Assembly: GCA_018333075.1 (NCBI GenBank)
Contig: BORH01000006.1
Coordinates: forward strand, 248,001-312,000
DNA length: 64,000 nucleotides
Direction: 5' to 3'
DNA from: Heyndrickxia sporothermodurans
GTDB taxonomy: Bacteria > Bacillota > Bacilli > Bacillales > Bacillaceae_C
Both the position numbers and the translations under genes were made by a program. Shown here one piece after another: positions 55,335 to 63,614 of this stretch (positions are counted from its first letter, which is position 1; each line of letters opens with the position of its first letter). The notes beneath the pieces are model-generated. The model was given only the letters and a program-made list of their open reading frames with translations. It ran no database searches and was not told the DNA's origin.

Positions 55335-56546
55335 CTATACATTTCTTTTGTTAAAATCTGAACGTTTAATCACAAAAATCAATAATAATAAAAGTGAAAT
55401 AACAATAAAAGAGGAGCCACTTATAAGACCTAACAACCGCGGATGAATCACTTCTAAAGCACTACCTGCTAAAAACATTGAAATTCCTAAAAGCGTATTA
55501 GAAATCGTAGCTGTTAAACCAAACATCGTTCCTTGGTGTTCATCAGGTATCTCTTGCATCAGAACCGTATCAAAGCATGCGTTCCCGACCCCAGACATAA
55601 AAGCTGTGCAGCAAAAAAATATAAGGGCAAGTACAACTAAGTTTGTTTGACTGAGCATGATAAGCGATACCCCTTCTAATATTAAACAAACAATTCCTAC
55701 AATTAGAAAATGCTTTTTTAAACGATTTGCGACCGTAAAGCTTGTTACTAATCCAATCCCTAATGCCCCATAAAAAATTCCAACACCAATATCTCCCAAG
55801 TGATAAATCTCCACAGCATAAACACTAATTAATATATTATCAATTCCATTCACTAATGGAATTAAAAGCTCACAAAGAAAGATGATTTGTAAAGGAATAG
55901 ATGCAATGATCATTTTTTTTAATACAGATAATCGCATTCTTTCTTTTCTATCAGCTTTCCCATCCTCACTATTTATTGGAAAGGAAATTCTAGAAATAAA
56001 CCAGGCTGCGACTAAAAACGAAAGCCCATTTAGAACAAAGGTGATTTTCGGACCAAATAAATAAGAAACAATCCCCCCTGAAAAAGCACCAACAATTAAA
56101 ACAATTCCTATCATCACTTGCTCCATGCTATTAACTTTAACCAAATTTTCTTTTTTCACTAGACGTGGAATGGATGCCTTACGAGTAGGTGAATAAATCG
56201 CTTCGCCAACCGCTAGCAAAAATGAGCTCATATAAATAATCCAAACATCCTCCTTACTGTCCACTAACAAAAATGAAAGTGCAAAAATAATCCTCACTAA
56301 ATCGGTAATAATTAAAATTCGTTTCCTCGAAAATTGGTCCGCTAATCTTCCTCCTAATGGTCCAAAAATAAGAAACGGCAATAATCTTAAAGCCATTGTT
56401 ACACCTACCGCAAGACCTGATCCCGTAATGCTTAAAAGCATGGAAAGCATGGCAACTTGACTGAATCGGTCCCCCATTCCATTAACAATCCCTGCGAAAA
56501 ATAATCTTCTATATTGTTTTTCTTCTTTTATAAATGCTATCTCCAC
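55335..56546 (-). CDS. MFS transporter, drug-exporter type
   Basis: A major facilitator permease of about 403 residues with twelve predicted membrane segments. The loop GPLGGRLADQFSRKR after segment 2 and AIYSPTRKASIPRLV are typical of the MFS_3 group that includes macrolide and metal exporters; the substrate is unknown. The GTG at 56546 has AGAAGGTG five bases upstream; an ATG at 56570 would lie inside the putative operator. It is preceded by an ArsR-type regulator gene whose operator-like motif recurs just upstream. Confidence 0.85.
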   Translation of the reverse strand: MEIAFIKEEKQYRRLFFAGIVNGMGDRFSQVAMLSMLLSITGSGLAVGVTMALRLLPFLIFGPLGGRLADQFSRKRILIITDLVRIIFALSFLLVDSKEDVWIIYMSSFLLAVGEAIYSPTRKASIPRLVKKENLVKVNSMEQVMIGIVLIVGAFSGGIVSYLFGPKITFVLNGLSFLVAAWFISRISFPINSEDGKADRKERMRLSVLKKMIIASIPLQIIFLCELLIPLVNGIDNILISVYAVEIYHLGDIGVGIFYGALGIGLVTSFTVANRLKKHFLIVGIVCLILEGVSLIMLSQTNLVVLALIFFCCTAFMSGVGNACFDTVLMQEIPDEHQGTMFGLTATISNTLLGISMFLAGSALEVIHPRLLGLISGSSFIVISLLLLLIFVIKRSDFNKRNV

Positions 56547-56568
56547 ATTTTCACCTTCTTCTATATTC

Positions 56569-56596
56569 ATCTAATTTAATATATATCTAATTTGAT
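56569..56596. promoter_or_regulatory. Two operator-like ATCTAATTTRAT repeats before the MFS gene
   Basis: ATCTAATTTAAT (56569-56580) and ATCTAATTTGAT (56585-56596) are spaced 16 bp and match the palindrome ATCTAATTAGAT at 57274. They are probably sites for the ArsR-type regulator. Confidence 0.5.
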
Positions 56597-56602
56597 TCAC
56601 AT

Positions 56603-56671
56603 AAAAATAGGGTCTTTTCATTTGCTAATGCTCCAAATTATAAGTATCAGCAAAGAGAAGACCCCTATCAC
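56603..56671 (-). terminator. Long hairpin between the ArsR-type gene and the MFS gene
   Basis: On the minus strand ATAGGGGTCTT pairs with AAGACCCTAT, with further inner pairing of TTTGCTGAT with ATTAGCAAA, followed by TTTTTAT. It ends the regulator transcript. Confidence 0.75.
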
Positions 56672-56672
56672 A

Positions 56673-57248
56673 TTAACGTAGCCACCACAATTCAGGCGGA
56701 TTCATTTCATACTGATTGTTTTCCCGATACATGTATTGACACATAATTAACTCACGTCGCAATGTTGCATAGTCTTCATGAAAATGCTTTAAATATTCGT
56801 TAATATCTTTTTCAGGGTAAACTTTTCCAAACTCAAGACCTTTAACAATATGTGCTAACACAACAAGCTTCTTCTTCCGTTGTGCTGGAATATTTTTCAG
56901 CTTTCCATTCCCCGTAAAGAAGTTATTTAATATGCTTGTTCTTTCCTCCTCTGTTACGAACATCTCCATATTCTCTCCTCCTTTTCCAATTGACAAAATA
57001 GCCAATGCACTACTTTTTAAAATCTTTTCATTTAATGAAAAATAGATCGTATTTTTATCTCTTCTTTCTTTTATAAGACCTATCTCTCTAAGCTTTGCCA
57101 TATGGTGTGTAATCGTAGGTGGCTTTAAGCCCAGCTTGCCAGCAATAGCCTGCCCATGCAGAGGTCCTTGCTGCAAAAGTGCAATAATCCTTACTCTTGT
57201 CAAATCTCCTAACGCTTTATGAAATTCTACAATCTTATTTATTTGCAA
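56673..57248 (-). CDS. ArsR-type winged-helix regulator with DUF2087 domain
   Basis: About 191 residues. The N-terminal winged helix has LGDLTRVRIIALLQQGPLHG and LGLKPPTITHHMAKLREIGL. The C-terminal half (about 95-180) matches DUF2087, with LVVLAHIVKGLEFGKVYPEKD, here read as VVLAHIVKGLEFG and YPEKDINEYL, and HEDYATLRRELI. The TTG at 57248 has GGTGGTG six bases upstream; the frame is open to 57263. It probably represses itself and the MFS exporter through ATCTAATTAGAT-like sites. Confidence 0.85.
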   Translation of the reverse strand: MQINKIVEFHKALGDLTRVRIIALLQQGPLHGQAIAGKLGLKPPTITHHMAKLREIGLIKERRDKNTIYFSLNEKILKSSALAILSIGKGGENMEMFVTEEERTSILNNFFTGNGKLKNIPAQRKKKLVVLAHIVKGLEFGKVYPEKDINEYLKHFHEDYATLRRELIMCQYMYRENNQYEMNPPELWWLR

Positions 57249-57273
57249 ATAAAACACCACCAATTCAACATAT

Positions 57274-57285
57274 ATCTAATTAGAT
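57274..57285. promoter_or_regulatory. Palindromic operator candidate upstream of the ArsR-type gene
   Basis: ATCTAATTAGAT is a perfect 12-bp palindrome about 26 bases before the start codon; near copies precede the MFS gene. Confidence 0.5.
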
Positions 57286-57412
57286 AATAATTAAATCACT
57301 AAATATTTTCAATACTTATTTTACAAAAAATTAAAAAGAGGGGAAATCATCATGCATATAGAATGAAATAAAAACGGAAGAAATTTTATCTATAAGGAAG
57401 AGTAAACTATAA

Positions 57413-58399
57413 ATGAAAATGAATAAAATGCTTAATAATGAAATCGCAAACGATATCATGCAATCCGTAAGTGCACAATTCAATTTAACTATTGATAAAT
57501 TCACAGAAATACAACGCGGATGGCTTAATTTAAAATGGAAAATTGAAACCAATCACGGTTATTTTCTTGTAAAACAGTATCATAAGGAACGGTTTAAAAA
57601 GTATCAGCCTGAATCTCTTCACTACGCATTACAACAGCAAAATCTACTACACAAAAGTGGAATTCCTTGCTCTCGAATTCTTTCAAGAAAAGGAGAATTC
57701 TTTCAATTTTCTAATGAAGGGGAGCAGTTTATCGTTATGGATTTTTGCGATGGAAAAATCCTAAAACCAGAAACGCTACTTGAGGAACATATGTATGATC
57801 TCGGAAAAGCTACAGGCCTTATGCATAACCAATTAAATACAACGACAAGTATAAAGCATTCTCCTCAATTTAAGATTCCTACTATTGAGGAAAGACTAAA
57901 GCACTGGGATATAATCTTAATAGCATGTCAAAAGAATGGAAAACATCATCTTCTCCCTATAATTGAAAACCAAATAAGTGCAACAAAACGAATCAATCTA
58001 GATGACTTTTTTTTCTGTCCTACTGGCTGGTCCCATCGAGATCTTTGGACCGATAATCTATTATTTAACGAATGCTCACTATCTGCCATTCTTGACTTTG
58101 ATCGTCTTAATTATGATTATCTAGATCTGGATGTAGCCCGGGCTATTGCTTCATGTACTTTACAAAATGGGGAATTTAATCGTTTATTAGTGAAGGCATT
58201 CATAAAGGGCTATCGTCAAAATAGAGAATTCTCATCAGGAATGCTAAAACGTTCCCTTGAATTACTATGGTTTATGGAGAGTGCTTGGTGGATAAATGAA
58301 AATATGGATGAACTCAATTCGTCTGCACTACGCTTTGCTGAAGAAATGAAATGGCTAGCAACGATGATCATTTACGATAACTTTCCTTCTGAAACATAA
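57413..58399 (+). CDS. Phosphotransferase-fold kinase, CotS/YtaA-like
   Basis: A 328-residue protein of the aminoglycoside phosphotransferase fold. The ATP-lobe is in the first 120 residues (FLVKQYHKERFKKYQ, FIVMDFCDGKIL). The catalytic loop is WSHRDLWTDNLLF (HxDxxxxN) and the metal Asp lies in ILDFDRLNYDYLDLDVARAI. In bacilli, close relatives are spore coat proteins of the CotS/CotI/YtaA group; the substrate is unknown. A weak AAGGAAGAG lies upstream. It is a single-gene unit. Confidence 0.82.
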   Translation: MKMNKMLNNEIANDIMQSVSAQFNLTIDKFTEIQRGWLNLKWKIETNHGYFLVKQYHKERFKKYQPESLHYALQQQNLLHKSGIPCSRILSRKGEFFQFSNEGEQFIVMDFCDGKILKPETLLEEHMYDLGKATGLMHNQLNTTTSIKHSPQFKIPTIEERLKHWDIILIACQKNGKHHLLPIIENQISATKRINLDDFFFCPTGWSHRDLWTDNLLFNECSLSAILDFDRLNYDYLDLDVARAIASCTLQNGEFNRLLVKAFIKGYRQNREFSSGMLKRSLELLWFMESAWWINENMDELNSSALRFAEEMKWLATMIIYDNFPSET

Positions 58400-58440
58400 A
58401 ACGGAGCTGTCCATGTTGATTAGAACAGCCCCGTTTAATA
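58398..58440 (+). terminator. Terminator of the CotS-like gene
   Basis: AAACGG and GCTGT on the left pair with ACAGC and CCGTTT on the right, across one internal mismatch, followed by a short T/A tail. Confidence 0.75.
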
Positions 58441-58535
58441 TCTATATAAAAATGCAGGGGGATGCATTGGATTTCTATTTTTTTATTTGCCGAACCATGA
58501 TTGTTTAGCACAAAGTTTGAGTTCAGCTTATCTAT

Positions 58536-59363
58536 TTAAATTCCTTTTACTTCTTCAAAATACTCTTCTAGTGTTATTCCCTTTTCATATATTTCAGACG
58601 CGATTTTCTTACCAACATATCGAAAATGCCAAGGTTCAAATTTATATTTTGTTATCTCTTCTTTTCCTTTTGGATAGCGGAGAATGAAACCATATTCATG
58701 TGCATGCTCTGCTAGCCATTTTCCCTCTTCTTTATTTTCAAGTTTTTCGGTTATTGTATAATTCACACTTGGTGCAGAAATATCCATTGCCAATCCTGTT
58801 TGATGCTCACTTGTTCCGGGATAGGCGACTGCTTGTTCTGCTTTTTCACGTCCAACTTTATCAATCTCGCGTTTAAATAAATAATCCTGAGTTTCATAGG
58901 AACGGTATCCAGATGCAGCAAATAAATGAATTCCTTCTGATGCTGCCTTCTCAAACATTTTCTCAAGGGCAGATGCAGCCTCCGTTCTCATTAACGCTTT
59001 TTCTAGCTTTTCATTCCCGAATACAAATTTCACCTTTGGACGAACAAGATCATTTGCACGATACTCTTTTGGAAGTGCATGTGATTTATTGACCATCACA
59101 GTTATTGATGCGGGATTTGATACGACAGGTACAGAGCCATTATTCTTTGTAGCATCATCACTATTTTGCTTACCATTAGTCAGCTTCTGCTCTGAATCAT
59201 TTGAACTTTTTTGATTATTTATTTGTTTATCCTGATTTTTTGTGTTTTCATTCTCTGAGACAGCATGATTATGTTCTACCTGAACAAATGACTTTTCCTT
59301 TTCTACACAACCCGATAATAAAAATAAAAGTGCTGTCATTGTTGAAAGAGCAATTTTCCTCAT
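58536..59363 (-). CDS. VanY-type D,D/L,D-carboxypeptidase lipoprotein
   Basis: Trims peptidoglycan stem peptides outside the membrane. 275 residues with a lipoprotein signal (LLSGC, Cys19), a polar Asn/Lys/Ser-rich linker to about residue 85, and a VanY/LdcB domain. Zinc and catalytic motifs are SGYRSYETQ, YPGTSEHQTGLAMDIS (His and Asp ligands) and KFEPWHFRYVG (catalytic Glu and His). D-Ala-D-Ala specificity is likely, but LdcB-type activity is possible. It is a single-gene unit. Confidence 0.9.
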   Translation of the reverse strand: MRKIALSTMTALLFLLSGCVEKEKSFVQVEHNHAVSENENTKNQDKQINNQKSSNDSEQKLTNGKQNSDDATKNNGSVPVVSNPASITVMVNKSHALPKEYRANDLVRPKVKFVFGNEKLEKALMRTEAASALEKMFEKAASEGIHLFAASGYRSYETQDYLFKREIDKVGREKAEQAVAYPGTSEHQTGLAMDISAPSVNYTITEKLENKEEGKWLAEHAHEYGFILRYPKGKEEITKYKFEPWHFRYVGKKIASEIYEKGITLEEYFEEVKGI

Positions 59364-59457
59364 TTTAATACTCCTTTTTAATACTCACTAATATGGACGT
59401 AGACAAGCGATAAAAGGTTTCAAAATTTTTAACATATAGTGAAATTCTCTTTCAAAC

Positions 59458-59487
59458 AAAAAAAAGTCTTATCCTTAGAAAAGACTC
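59458..59487 (-). terminator. Terminator of citA
   Basis: On the minus strand AGTCTT / AAGACT with a 10-base loop is followed by a run of eight T. It lies 15 bases beyond the stop. Confidence 0.8.
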
Positions 59488-59501
59488 CATTTCTTTAATC
59501 A

Positions 59502-60596
59502 TTATTTTAAAAAAGGCAACTGACCAATGTATTGAGATTCTGGTCTAAATAGTACATTCCTATCAGCTTGTTCTAAAACATGAGCAGTCCAGCCAACTAT
59601 TCTGCTAGCAGTAAAGGTTGGAGTAAATAGATCATCCTCCATATTAATCGAGCGCATAACTGCAGCAGCAAAAAACTCTACATTTGTATATAGATTTCTT
59701 CCAGGTTTATATTCCTCTAAAAGTCTGATTGCTGTTTCCTCAACATGCAGAGCAAGTGAAAGCCATTGATCATCTTGACCGACTTCCAATGCTTTTTCTT
59801 TTAAAGCAAGTGCCCGTGGGTCCTTTGTTTTATACACTCTATGCCCAAACCCCATTAAGCGCTCACCGTTGTCAAGTTTAGCTCTTAGCCACTTTTCTGT
59901 ATTGTCTTTCTCACCAATATCATTTAACATTTTTGTGACATCTGAAGGGGCTCCACCATGAAGTGGTCCTTTCATCGTTCCAATAGCAGCAGATATTGCA
60001 GAAATGATATCTGATTCTGTTGATATCGTTACCCTTGCTGAAAATGTTGAAGCATTCATTCCATGTTCTAAAGTTAATATCATATAAGTTTCAAGCGTCT
60101 TTACATGTACTTCTAATGGTTGTTTCCCTGTAAGCATATATAAATAATTTTCTACGTGCCCATAGTTTTCATTTGGTGCAACAGGTGTTAAACCTGATTT
60201 TTTTCGTTTCCAATAGGCAATGATTGTAGGAATAACTGCCGTTAACTGAATAGCCTCATCAATCGTAGGCTTCCATTTATAACTAGAATCCCCCATACTT
60301 GAAATCGCGGTTCGCAACACACTCATTAGCTCCATATCTGTTGGTAACAGATCAATAATTTTTTCTACATTTTGTGGAAGTGTACGATATTGCTTTAGTT
60401 TCCCTTCTAAGGAATTCTTCTCATCATTAGATGGAATTCTCCCATACCAAAGAAAATAAGCGGCTTCTTCAAAAGTATAATTTAATGCAATATCCTTTGC
60501 CTCTTTTCCCCTATAAACTAAATGCCCCTTTTGCCCATCAATAAAGCTAATGGCTGTTTCTGCTGCAATAACCCCTTTTAACCCTTGCTGTAGCAT
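59502..60596 (-). CDS. citA: Citrate synthase, CitA-like
   Basis: Condenses acetyl-CoA and oxaloacetate. 364 residues, the short Gram-positive form. Seen are the catalytic His in [25 protein letters not shown] and the C-terminal [15 protein letters not shown]. At the usual catalytic Asp (NVDF) this protein has NVEFFAAAV, i.e. Glu. A 2-methylcitrate synthase role cannot be excluded. It is divergent from a LysR gene, the citA-citR layout of B. subtilis. Confidence 0.88.
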   Translation of the reverse strand: MLQQGLKGVIAAETAISFIDGQKGHLVYRGKEAKDIALNYTFEEAAYFLWYGRIPSNDEKNSLEGKLKQYRTLPQNVEKIIDLLPTDMELMSVLRTAISSMGDSSYKWKPTIDEAIQLTAVIPTIIAYWKRKKSGLTPVAPNENYGHVENYLYMLTGKQPLEVHVKTLETYMILTLEHGMNASTFSARVTISTESDIISAISAAIGTMKGPLHGGAPSDVTKMLNDIGEKDNTEKWLRAKLDNGERLMGFGHRVYKTKDPRALALKEKALEVGQDDQWLSLALHVEETAIRLLEEYKPGRNLYTNVEFFAAAVMRSINMEDDLFTPTFTASRIVGWTAHVLEQADRNVLFRPESQYIGQLPFLK

Positions 60597-60727
60597 ATTT
60601 ACCCATCCTTCCTAAGTTCATAATAAATATTTGTTTCATAATTCTTTGCGAAAGTTGATGCATGTTTTAACTAAAACATAGCTGATTTTTAAAAATAAAG
60701 TTCTCTTTAAATTAAGTATAAATGTTA

Positions 60728-60764
60728 TTATTAATTAATAAAATCAAACAATTTTAATTAAAAT
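60728..60764. promoter_or_regulatory. AT-only palindromes between citA and citR
   Basis: Two perfect 14-bp palindromes, TTATTAATTAATAA (60728-60741) and ATTTTAATTAAAAT (60751-60764), are centred 23 bp apart in the divergent gap. They are candidate CitR sites, though the general AT-richness makes chance palindromes likely. Confidence 0.35.
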
Positions 60765-60798
60765 AATTAAATTTATTAATTAAAAAGGGTGGATGAAA

Positions 60799-61677
60799 GT
60801 GGATTTAAAATGGCTACATACATTTGTCATCGCCGCAAAGCATGAAAATTTCCGAAAAACTGCCGATGATTTATTTATTTCCCAACCGACAGTAACTGTC
60901 CATATAAAACTTTTAGAAGAAGAGATCGGAAGTCCATTATTCGTAAGAGATGGTCGAAAAGTGGTAATGACCGAAGCTGGGAGGAGATTTTTACCTATTG
61001 CAAGGAATATGCTCAATTTGTATGAAGACGGTATGTCCGAATTAGACCGTTTTCGACAAGGATATGCACAAAAGCTCACACTTGCTATGTCACCCTTAAT
61101 AGCGGAATCGATCATGCCATATGTATTGAAGCGCTTTATGCTTATGCATCCTGAAATTGAAATATCTGTTCAAGTGTTAGATTCTACGAATATATCTGAA
61201 GCTGTTTTAGCTGGAGAAGTTGATTTAGGGCTATCACGTTCACAAATAAAGAACTCGGAGCTTATTTGCCGTCCACTGTATGAAGATCCTGTCATTCTTG
61301 TCGTCCCACATGATGGCAGAGATAGTGAGACTGCACCTCCATTAGATACAGAGGAACTGCTGACTACTCAATATTTAATTACCCATAATCATCCTGAATA
61401 TTGGGACGGCTTGCTAACATCCTTACGATCAAAGTTTCCATCATTAAAAACGATGGCGGTGTCTCAAGTTCATGTAACAAGACGTTTCATTATCGAGGGC
61501 CTCGGAATTTCATTTTTACCATCATCAACTGTTCGCCGTGAATTATTAGAAGGTAGATTATTAGAAGCCCCATGTCCATTTTTGAATCTTCCTATTGCAA
61601 AAACCTATGCTATTTTAAAATATGAGCATCCAAAAGAAACACAATTTTTGCAGTTTTTATCTAATTTTCGATTCTAA
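60799..61677 (+). CDS. citR: LysR family regulator, CitR-like
   Basis: A regulator of about 292 residues. The N-terminal helix-turn-helix has MDLKWLHTFVIAAKHENF and LFISQPTVTVHIKLLEEE; the effector-binding domain follows from LTLAMSPLIAESIMPYV. The GTG at 60799 has AAGGGTGG six bases upstream; the ATG at 60793 directly abuts that site. Divergent placement next to citA argues for control of that gene, as known for B. subtilis CitR. Confidence 0.88.
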   Translation: MDLKWLHTFVIAAKHENFRKTADDLFISQPTVTVHIKLLEEEIGSPLFVRDGRKVVMTEAGRRFLPIARNMLNLYEDGMSELDRFRQGYAQKLTLAMSPLIAESIMPYVLKRFMLMHPEIEISVQVLDSTNISEAVLAGEVDLGLSRSQIKNSELICRPLYEDPVILVVPHDGRDSETAPPLDTEELLTTQYLITHNHPEYWDGLLTSLRSKFPSLKTMAVSQVHVTRRFIIEGLGISFLPSSTVRRELLEGRLLEAPCPFLNLPIAKTYAILKYEHPKETQFLQFLSNFRF

Positions 61678-61786
61678 CAACCTTCCAAAAAATCATTTAC
61701 ATTTAATGTATATACAAGTACAACATGTAAATAAAGCATGAGCAACTTTCTATCGTTGATTGAACTATATTACATTATTAAAAGTT

Positions 61787-61820
61787 AAGGACATCCTACA
61801 GAAAGAGGATGTCCTTTTTA
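61787..61820 (+). terminator. Terminator downstream of citR
   Basis: A perfect 11-bp stem, AAGGACATCCT / AGGATGTCCTT, with an 8-base loop and a T tract. It may also serve the convergent GNAT gene. Confidence 0.88.
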
Positions 61821-61850
61821 GTTCACAACTTTATCATTACGTATTATCTT

Positions 61851-62384
61851 TTAAACATTATCTACTTCTTGCTTATATGTGCGATTAAACTTCTCTTTTG
61901 TAAGAGCAACTAGACATATTTCTTCCGTGGAATGTACCTTCTCAAATCCCAAATGAAGCAATGCCTTTTGTCCTAACGTGTTGCTTGCGGCAATGGAGTC
62001 CCTCATTATTTCTCCATTCCATACATTAAAATAATAATCCAACATAAGCTTTGCCGCCTCTGATGCATACCCTTTTCCACGTTGGTCATAAGCTATTTTA
62101 ATATTAAATTCGGCAGTCCTTGCTATTTTATCATACTGATGGAAGCTCACTTCTCCAACAGGTTTATTTTCCTCATTAAAAATAAGGCAGTAAAAATGCT
62201 TTCCATTGCTCGGGCTGACCATTATTTCATACCAACGCTTTTTTTCTTCCTCTTTTAAAAGAATTGGACCTCCTGTTGCCTTCATCGTTTCTTCATCAGC
62301 CCATAACCATTTCACATAATCTAATTCATCAAAACTAGGTTTTCTCAGCAGAACTTTCTTTCCTTTTATAGCAAACTGGTTCAC
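61851..62384 (-). CDS. GNAT family N-acetyltransferase (RimJ-like)
   Basis: About 177 residues. The acetyl-CoA loop is YDQRGKGYASEAAKLMLDYY, preceded by EEKRWYEIMV-type helix and PVGEVSFHQYD; IAASNTLGQKALLHLGFEKV is the usual C-terminal motif. The acceptor is unknown. The GTG at 62384 has GAGGG seven bases upstream; the open frame extends to 62405 without a better site. A consensus cre site lies about 80 bases upstream. Confidence 0.85.
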   Translation of the reverse strand: MNQFAIKGKKVLLRKPSFDELDYVKWLWADEETMKATGGPILLKEEEKKRWYEIMVSPSNGKHFYCLIFNEENKPVGEVSFHQYDKIARTAEFNIKIAYDQRGKGYASEAAKLMLDYYFNVWNGEIMRDSIAASNTLGQKALLHLGFEKVHSTEEICLVALTKEKFNRTYKQEVDNV

Positions 62385-62465
62385 GGAAGATCCCTCGCAT
62401 TTCAAGTAGAATTCGACATCTATATTCTAATTATACGGGTTTTTCTGAAAAATTTCTCTATTTAA

Positions 62466-62479
62466 TGTTAACGCTTTCA
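62466..62479. promoter_or_regulatory. Consensus cre site (CcpA) upstream of the GNAT gene
   Basis: TGTTAACGCTTTCA fits the cre consensus TGWNANCGNTNWCA at every fixed position. It lies between the histidine kinase terminator and the GNAT gene. Confidence 0.55.
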
Positions 62480-62530
62480 CATTTGTTGGAATTTTGTATA
62501 ACATTTATTATTTTTTCTAACGAATTTAAA

Positions 62531-62566
62531 ATACACCTCTCTGTCCATTCCAAAAGAGGTGTATCC
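62531..62566 (-). terminator. Terminator of the two-component operon
   Basis: On the minus strand a perfect 10-bp stem, ATACACCTCT / AGAGGTGTAT, is followed by TTTAAATT; it lies just beyond the kinase stop. Confidence 0.8.
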
Positions 62567-62573
62567 ATTAATG

Positions 62574-63614
62574 TTATAAAATAGACAATGTAATCGTAAA
62601 AACTGTTCCCTTCCCCTCCTCACTATCTACAAAAATGCTTCCTTCGTGCATTTCTATAATTTTTTTGACGATAGAAAGTCCTAAGCCACTTCCACCTTTT
62701 GAACGTTCTCTAGCTTTATCGGCTTTATAAAATCGTTCAAAAATATGAACCTGATCTTTTTTCGAAATCCCTATTCCATTATCAATGATTTTTATCATAA
62801 ACTTATCATCGATTTTTCGAAGATCAACACGAATTCTGCCTAAGTTCGGTGTAAACTTAATACTATTATGCAGTAAATTCATCCAAACTTGGCTCATTAA
62901 ATCTTCATCCCCGCTGATGGTCACTTTTTCTAATGAGACATCCATCTCCAATTCCTTTTCCACCCATTGTGGCTCACAAGCTAAAATGATATTACGGATC
63001 TGCTGATCGAGACGATAGCTTTTACGTTCGAATGGATGATTCGTTGACTCAAGGGAAGTAAGTTTCAAAAGATTGTCACTTAGCTTCGACAGCCGATTGC
63101 TTTCCGTTTCAATAATACTCAAATAATGCTTTCTTTCATCCTGGGTGAGCTGATCATATTGAAGTGCACGGGCAAAACCACTGATAGATGTAAGAGGAGA
63201 TTGAATTTCATGAGAAACATTTGAAATAAACTCCTGACGCATCTCTTCCATTTCCTTCAATTGTTTTGCCATAAGATTAATTTGATTAATAATTTGATTA
63301 TATGGATGATCCCTATCAATCTTTAAATCCAAATACACATTAAAGTCACCCTTTGCAATCCTTCTTAAAGCATTAATAACTTCTTGAAAATGATTGATAT
63401 GTTTCGCACGTGTAAATAAGGAAATAAGAAAGCCTATTATGCCTAAAATAAAAATTCCAAGAATAACTGCAATTAAATGATGAATATAATCGGATGTATG
63501 CCAATTAAAGTTTCTGTATAAGTAAGCTACAATGAAATATCCCGCTGTAGAGCTAACAGCAATAAGGACAATAAATACAACAAAACCAAATACATGCTGA
63601 AAAAACTTTTTCAT
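62574..63614 (-). CDS. Membrane sensor histidine kinase
   Basis: About 346 residues with two close membrane segments (residues 9-30 and 45-66) and almost no extracellular loop, so it probably senses the membrane or a partner protein. A HAMP-like linker (about 67-118) precedes HisKA with SNVSHEIQSPLTSISGFAR, and HATPase with LLHNSIKF, DNGIGIS and GGSGLGLS. The ATG at 63614 overlaps the response regulator stop; a GTG at 63617 is also possible. It forms a two-component pair with the regulator next to it. Confidence 0.93.
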   Translation of the reverse strand: MKKFFQHVFGFVVFIVLIAVSSTAGYFIVAYLYRNFNWHTSDYIHHLIAVILGIFILGIIGFLISLFTRAKHINHFQEVINALRRIAKGDFNVYLDLKIDRDHPYNQIINQINLMAKQLKEMEEMRQEFISNVSHEIQSPLTSISGFARALQYDQLTQDERKHYLSIIETESNRLSKLSDNLLKLTSLESTNHPFERKSYRLDQQIRNIILACEPQWVEKELEMDVSLEKVTISGDEDLMSQVWMNLLHNSIKFTPNLGRIRVDLRKIDDKFMIKIIDNGIGISKKDQVHIFERFYKADKARERSKGGSGLGLSIVKKIIEMHEGSIFVDSEEGKGTVFTITLSIL

